NCBI GenBank assembly: GCA_027574665.1
Contig: CM050659.1
Location: 22,979,001-23,043,000 of the forward strand
Origin: Rhynochetos jubatus
Lineage: Eukaryota > Chordata > Aves > Eurypygiformes > Rhynochetidae
DNA length: 64,000 nt
Direction of reading: 5' to 3'
The notes under the pieces were generated by a model. The model searched no databases. It was not told the DNA's origin and saw only the letters and a list, made by a program, of their open reading frames with translations. Below, piece by piece: positions 59,701-64,000 of this stretch (position 1 is its first letter; every line of letters begins with the position of its first letter). The position numbers were made by a program, and so were the translations under genes.

Positions 59701-62700
59701 AAACCATCCTGTGATTCTGTGATTCTATATGCAAGCAATCCTCTTTGTCCCACCCCTCAATATTTCTAAATTATTGAAATAAGCAAATTTATTTGGACAA
59801 CTTCATTGTCATTTCTGATGCACAATAAACCATACCATTGTACTGAGTTGTTGATCATGAGCTGTTCTCAGTCCCTTCTCCAGAAAGCTGGGAGAACTTT
59901 GAGCTGGTAGTGCAGGTTGAGAGTTGGAAGGAGAAAATTTCCTCCTTTTCTTGAAGACTCAGTGCTTGAGATATGTGCAGTATTCCTCTCTGAATGTCTC
60001 AACTTAAAGTAGTGCCCTCTCTTTAATTTTTTTTGAGATACATGCATGGGGAGGTGAGTGAGCATTAGTGGCTTAACTTAGAGTTCAGTGATGCCTATTA
60101 TTAAATCTGTTGTAAAAAGAATGACGACTTCTTGGAGTCTGACTACTGATCTGAAATGCCATAGATTTAGTTTAACTGAATTCTCATGGGTACTGATGTT
60201 GTCTGTCACTTTGTCAGTTTTTGTAATGCTTTTCCTGCCTTTTTAATTTTTTGGTAAGAGTAGTGGTGACTTTGGGGATGAGTTAGTTAATGTAAGAAAC
60301 TGGTTTTGGTCATGGGTCACTTGGTCACAATTGTGTTGACTTTCTAATTTTTTTCTTTTTTTTAGGGCAGTAGTTCCTCAGAAAGAACCAAATCCGTAGG
60401 ATCATCACGTTCAAAAAGGTTGGTTTGGAAAATAAAACAAATAAATTGCTTTTTGGCATGTGAAACTATAGAAAAGTCCATGCCCTATGCCCAAGGCTTT
60501 CAGTATACACCAGTATAAATCCACTAGGTTAGCAGAGTGCTGGTAAAACAAATGCTTCACAGTGCACTTAAAATGAATGAAAACCATCTTTCAGGTCAAA
60601 GCTTAAGATCATAAGCTTGATTTTTATTAACAAAGATGATAAAATTATCCCGTATCTTCATGACAGAGGTGTTTATACAACTGTTTCTTCACTCTTGCTA
60701 TTTCTACAGGCAGAATTCTTCCAGAAATGTAAGTTGGGTCATACAGAAAAAAGGCTTTATGGACTTCACTGTTGGGAGACTGTAGAATCATATCTGCTAT
60801 TAAGTTGTCCTGTGCAGAAACTGTGATTTGCTGTATCTCTGCTTAATCCTTTTTCTCCCTTCGATTTAACAAAGTGCACAGTTAAATGTTTACCGAACAG
60901 CTTGAACCTACAGGAGACAAATTACTTGTGATCTAATTAAAAGCAGACTTACTCTAGTAAAACCCCTTCTCATCCTCTGCTCTCAGCTGATGCTCATTCA
61001 AGTTACGCCTTTCATGATCTTTTTGAAATCCTACTATGCTGTGTAGATAAGTGAGCATGACTCAACAGCTGCCTTCTTACTGCTCCCTACAGGTGTTGTG
61101 TATCTCTTTTCACTCACCTTTTTATCCAGGTTTGGTTCTTCTATTATGTCTGCTGGAAAGAAATAATACTCTTCATTCTCCCTTTTCAGTTTGTCTTGAT
61201 TCCGTATTTGCAAGTGTGTTTTGATATTTGACTTCATCTGCTCCCTCATCTTCTGAATCCAGTGACCTGCTGGACACTTTTTCATTTATACATTTTTTAC
61301 AGTCTTGGTTTTTTGCTTCTTGTCTGTCATCAAAGGTATTTTCACTCCTGCGTTTATCGTACCGTGTCTGATACTGTCCAAAACAGTATCCTGCAGGAGT
61401 TCACGTATTACCTTCAGAGTACTGAACATTATGCTCAACATTGGTTGGTTGGTTGGTTTTTTTTTTTTCCCTGCCCTGACATAGGAAATTCATTCATTGT
61501 AATGGATTCAGTTCTAAATTATGTCTGTGTGAAATTCTGGCTACTGGTCTTTTGTTCAACAGTCAGCTTTTTCATTCCTTTCTGCATTTCCTTTATTTCC
61601 TTGCAAGCATCTTTTTTTGTCATTTGCTGATATCTGTGTTCTCTTTGCGCTGCCTGCTTGGAGTGATGTGTAAAACTTCTGAGCAAACCTTCAATTCTGT
61701 TTCTTTCAGGCTTTTTTCCTATAAGTGTGACTTTCCTGCTTACCTTCTTAGAAACACGTCAGTCCTTGATTTGACAAGGAAAAAGTACAACCAGCAAACC
61801 TGTGAAACAAAAATACCTTCTATCTTTTATTTCACACAGGAGGGGAAAATTCCTGTTCCTCACTTGAAAATTAGCTCACAACTTACTGTAATAACTCAGA
61901 GCATCCCAGCTCATCATGTCCTAAATGAATCCAAAACGCACCTAGGTTTTCCCAGTTAGCATGGTGTTCTGCTTGCCAAGCGCCCGCCTTGCAGTGTGTA
62001 ATATTTCTCACGCTATGGGCTTTTTTCTGTCCATGCAGGAAACCTACAGTTGTAACAAAATACATCGGATCAGATGAGGAACAAGTTGTAGATGAAGCTG
62101 TAACTGAAGATATGTCAAATGAAAACTCAGAAAACGATGTTGATATGAAAAGCTTGCCTAAAGGTAGTTTATGTTTGTCTTTGTTTCTGAATTCAGCGAA
62201 TTAGGCAAGAATATGATGCAGCATAAGTAATTAACTAGAATGCACAGGTACTAGTAAAATGTCTGCCTTGGGTCCTGTTGGGTTTTAGGTATAGATGTGC
62301 GTGCTCGTGCACGAACACGCGCACACCCCCTGTCCAAGCACAAGCAAGCTCCTTTAGTTCTGAACCCAGCATAATCTGTGGGTACGCCGGGATGTGCTGG
62401 TGGCTTAATATCAACTGACACCTGTATAAAACCAACATAAGACAGGGGAGTAATTTATTTCTGTTCTTTCATAGAAGCCTCAGACTCTGTCACTTGCAGG
62501 TTCTTACTTATTTTACTGTCTGTCTTTGAGGTTATTAACAATTAGATCAACAAAAGCAAAACTAAATCTGGGGAGGAAGTGTCATTATTTGGTCTATTTT
62601 GAAGCACCCTTTTAAAACAGTTAATACTATCAACCTATATCCCACTCTTCTTAATGCTAGTGTAAGTTTGATTATGTCTTCCATTTCTTACCTGTGAAAG

Positions 62701-63519
62701 TTACAGGACAAATTGGAGGGACTGCTACTGTTTCCTGCAGGAGTAGCAGTGCTTATAGCAGTCACTTTAAAATTATGGTTTCAGAATGTTAGTTTATTTC
62801 TAGTGTCCTCACAACAGAAGTATTAAAACTGAACTTTTAGTAGGAAAGATGTTTTTCCAGTCACATAATTTCAATGAGTTTAAATGAAAAGGTGAATTTC
62901 TAAGTTTTATTAAAGACAAAACAGATTTTATTCTATTACTTTTTCATTTATTTTGTGCTGAAATAAATTAAGATGAGGGAAATTGGATAGAAGGGGGAAA
63001 GGAGAGAGAAAATAGTAGTTACTCTAAGGCTTTTGATAGACACCTAACCAAAGCTCTTTATTTGTAGCATTGCCCCATAAATCCTGTACTACACACACCC
63101 AGCAGTATGACAGTCCTGTTCTGCATGAACCAACCACATCAGGGCAGAGAGAGCAGAACTTGCTCCTCAGAGCCCATTTAGTCTTTGTCCTACAACTGCA
63201 AAACAGATGTAGTTTGAAGTGTGTGGTGGGGTGTGTGGTTTTTTTTTTTCTGTGAACATCTGTGCTTTCAAAACTTTGAATTTTAGTCAACAGATTGCAC
63301 CTTTTTTTTAAGGTACTATGTTGGCTTTGATTTAAGCAGGACTTTTGCACTTCATTTGGATGTGTAATGGTTTCCAATTTCTAAATAAAATTATTCTAGG
63401 TACAGTGGTTGTACAGCCTGAGCCAGTGCTGAATGAAGACAAAGATGATTTTAAAGGGCCTGAATTTAGAAGCAGAAATACCGTTAAAATGAAACCCGAA
63501 GCTCCCAAAAAGCGTGGAG
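44768..63519 (+). CDS. ATRX: ATRX, SWI/SNF-type chromatin remodeller (N-terminal part)
   Basis: ATRX is a nuclear Snf2-family ATPase that, with DAXX, deposits histone H3.3 at telomeres and heterochromatin. Only the start of the gene is present: six exons (44768-44787, 56202-56314, 59304-59359, 60366-60418, 62039-62163, 63400-63519) give about 162 residues. Reading starts MTAEPVSESKLNTLVQKLHD and ends RNTVKMKPEAPKKRG. The segment is acidic, serine-rich and disordered, with SKRKPTVVTKY and EPVLNEDKDDFKGPEF nearly identical to mammals. The ADD zinc-finger domain begins about 10 residues further on in the mammalian protein, so it, the DAXX region and the helicase lie right of the window. The start codon equals the mammalian one. 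Confidence 0.96.
49831..49891 (+). mobile_element. CR1 LINE remnant (3' terminus only)
   Basis: GGGTTGGACTCGGGGATCTC, GGAGGTCCCTTCCGGCCTCA and a TGATACTGTGATTCTT end match the CR1 3' terminal block. About 60 bp are clear; sequence further left may be a more decayed part. Confidence 0.75.
52117..53214 (-). mobile_element. Solo LTR, long avian endogenous retrovirus type (LTR family B)
   Basis: About 1.1 kb. The plus strand starts TGTGGTGGGTTGGCCCTGGC and ends AAACCTTGCCATGCAAACCT, matching a widespread avian LTR read in reverse. On the minus strand a TATTTAAG box (about 53,053-53,060) lies downstream of the GGCAAGGTTTTAGTAG start region, so I orient it to minus. The interior holds imperfect GC-rich tandem units of roughly 45-50 bp (CTCCAGC...TCCCATGGG). 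No internal viral region adjoins it. Flanking AGTAA and TGCAA do not make a convincing target duplication. Confidence 0.8.
53367..53417 (+). CDS. Candidate ATRX cassette exon (51 nt, unproven)
   Basis: In ATRX intron 1, acceptor TTTTTTAATCCTAG/TGAG and donor AATTTAG/GTAAGA bound 51 nt with no stop in the needed frame. Its phase is identical to exon 2, so inclusion would insert SEGQTPTAQDYSTCSEF in frame. I recall no equivalent in mammalian ATRX. It may be a chance pair of sites. Confidence 0.3.
54028..54043. repeat. (GTT)n microsatellite
   Basis: Five consecutive GTT units in ATRX intron 1. Confidence 0.8.
56202..56314 (+). CDS. ATRX: ATRX coding exon 2 (residues 7-44)
   Basis: Encodes SESKLNTLVQKLHDFLAHSS, EESENANSPPALSKTKTI. 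Acceptor TTTTACCAG/TGAA; donor ATAG/GTAAAA. Confidence 0.95.
56315..59303. other. ATRX intron 2
   Basis: About 3 kb, AT-rich. I see no repeat of known family, no RNA gene and no extra exon. Confidence 0.6.
59304..59359 (+). CDS. ATRX: ATRX coding exon 3 (residues 45-63)
   Basis: Encodes GKSREPKSSPASMENNREE. Divergent from mammals, but phase and position agree. Acceptor CTCCATAG/GTAA; donor GAG/GTAGGA. Confidence 0.88.
59539..59561. repeat. AT-only inverted repeat, 11-bp arms
   Basis: AATTTAAAATT and AATTTTAAATT form a near-continuous palindrome with a one-base centre, 30 bp left of a CR1 remnant in ATRX intron 3. Confidence 0.85.
59591..59728 (+). mobile_element. CR1 LINE 3' fragment
   Basis: About 138 bp matching the 3' end of the larger CR1 at 29.5-30.0 kb: CCATCCCTGGAAGTGTCCAA, GGAGCAACCTGGTCTAGTGG, then a terminus with TGTGATTCTGTGATTCTAT. 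About 20 bases (the GGGTTGG...GATGATC part) are deleted relative to the other copy. Confidence 0.93.
60366..60418 (+). CDS. ATRX: ATRX coding exon 4 (residues 64-80)
   Basis: Encodes GSSSSERTKSVGSSRSK. Acceptor follows a long T tract (TTTTTTTAG/GGCA). The donor AAAAG/GTTGGT is weak (GTTG instead of GTAA/GTGA), so skipping or an alternative donor is possible, but frame and homology require it. Confidence 0.88.
60419..63399. other. ATRX introns 4 and 5 (flanking exon 5)
   Basis: AT-rich intronic sequence on both sides of exon 5 (62,039-62,163). A run of alternating purine-pyrimidine GTGCGTGCTCGTGCACG lies near 62,296. No other feature recognised. Confidence 0.55.
62039..62163 (+). CDS. ATRX: ATRX coding exon 5 (residues 81-122)
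   Basis: Encodes RKPTVVTKYIGSDEEQVVDE, AVTEDMSNENSENDVDMKSL and PK. Acceptor CCATGCAG/GAAA; donor AAAG/GTAGTT. Confidence 0.95.
63400..63519 (+). CDS. ATRX: ATRX coding exon 6 (residues 123-162)
   Basis: Encodes GTVVVQPEPVLNEDKDDFKG, PEFRSRNTVKMKPEAPKKRG. Acceptor TTATTCTAG/GTAC; donor GGAG/GTAAAT. The last exon in the window. Confidence 0.95.
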
Positions 63520-64000
63520 GTAAATACAGTTTAAGACATTTATTAAAACGGGTTTAAATTGTTGCTTATGACCACATTTGGTACATCTAAAAATTGTTCA
63601 TATTTTCAATAAATTATCCTAAAAATACCTCCACTCTTCTGGCTTTTTGTTCATTAAGAATTCTAGCTGGGTGAAATTAGCCTCCACTGCTGCCCCTGCA
63701 ATGCAGCAGTGAAAGCTAAGATCAGTTCTCATTAACTCTCAGTAGCTATAGGGTGCATCATTAGGTACTCCATATGGACCCTCCTTGCTTTGTGTTTGGA
63801 ATGGTTGCTTGGTTGCAATCAGGTGTTACAGGTACTCCTTTTTTAAGGAATCATATTGGAGCACTGTTGATAAGGAAACATTCACTGACTCACCAAGAAA
63901 GCAACCGAATTTGAGCAGGGACATGTATAGACATACTCCCAATCAGTGAGCTAACAAGAAACCTAAACCCCTTAACAATTCAAAGACGTTTTTGTTTTGT
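63520..64000. other. ATRX intron at right edge
   Basis: Sequence after the exon 6 donor. The ADD-domain exon expected next was searched for and is not present before the window ends. Confidence 0.6.

Overview
The window is vertebrate nuclear DNA, almost certainly from a bird. Coding exons are short, have consensus splice sites and are separated by long introns. Promoters are CpG-rich. The interspersed repeats are CR1 LINE 3' ends and solo LTRs of avian endogenous retrovirus type. The species cannot be named from sequence alone.

Layout. (1) About 1-23.6 kb, minus strand: ATP7A, the copper-transporting P1B-type ATPase. Twenty coding exons give residues 1-1369 in unbroken frame, and the last exons lie off the left edge. 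A probable noncoding first exon sits in a CpG island at 22.5-23.7 kb. (2) 24.4-26.75 kb, minus strand: COX7B, complete in three exons (78 aa). (3) 27,013-27,128, plus strand: an intron-containing tRNA-Leu(CAA), placed between the divergent COX7B and MAGT1 promoters. (4) 27.7-39.5 kb, plus strand: MAGT1, complete in ten coding exons; its seventh intron has the signals of a minor-spliceosome (U12-type) intron. (5) 39.5-44.4 kb: intergenic DNA with one LTR fragment. (6) 44.6 kb to the right edge, plus strand: the 5' part of ATRX. Six exons encode about 162 N-terminal residues and stop just before the expected ADD-domain exons. ATRX intron 1 is 11.4 kb and contains an LTR and a possible extra 51-nt in-frame exon.

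The order and relative orientation ATRX, MAGT1, COX7B, ATP7A match the mammalian Xq21.1 block as I know it. The proteins do not form one pathway. ATP7A exports copper and loads secretory cuproenzymes. COX7B is a small subunit of the copper-containing cytochrome c oxidase. MAGT1 is an ER thioredoxin-fold subunit of oligosaccharyltransferase. ATRX is a chromatin remodeller. Copper links ATP7A and cytochrome oxidase only indirectly.

I found no operon, CRISPR array, phage, complete provirus or new multi-gene system. The most interesting items are the U12-type intron in MAGT1, a degenerate seventh HMA-like fold between ATP7A metal-binding domains 1 and 2, the candidate ATRX cassette exon, the tRNA between divergent promoters, and a CR1 insertion abutting a MAGT1 splice acceptor. 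Exon boundaries were placed by hand from splice consensus, reading-frame continuity and recalled mammalian orthologues; every junction closes in frame.
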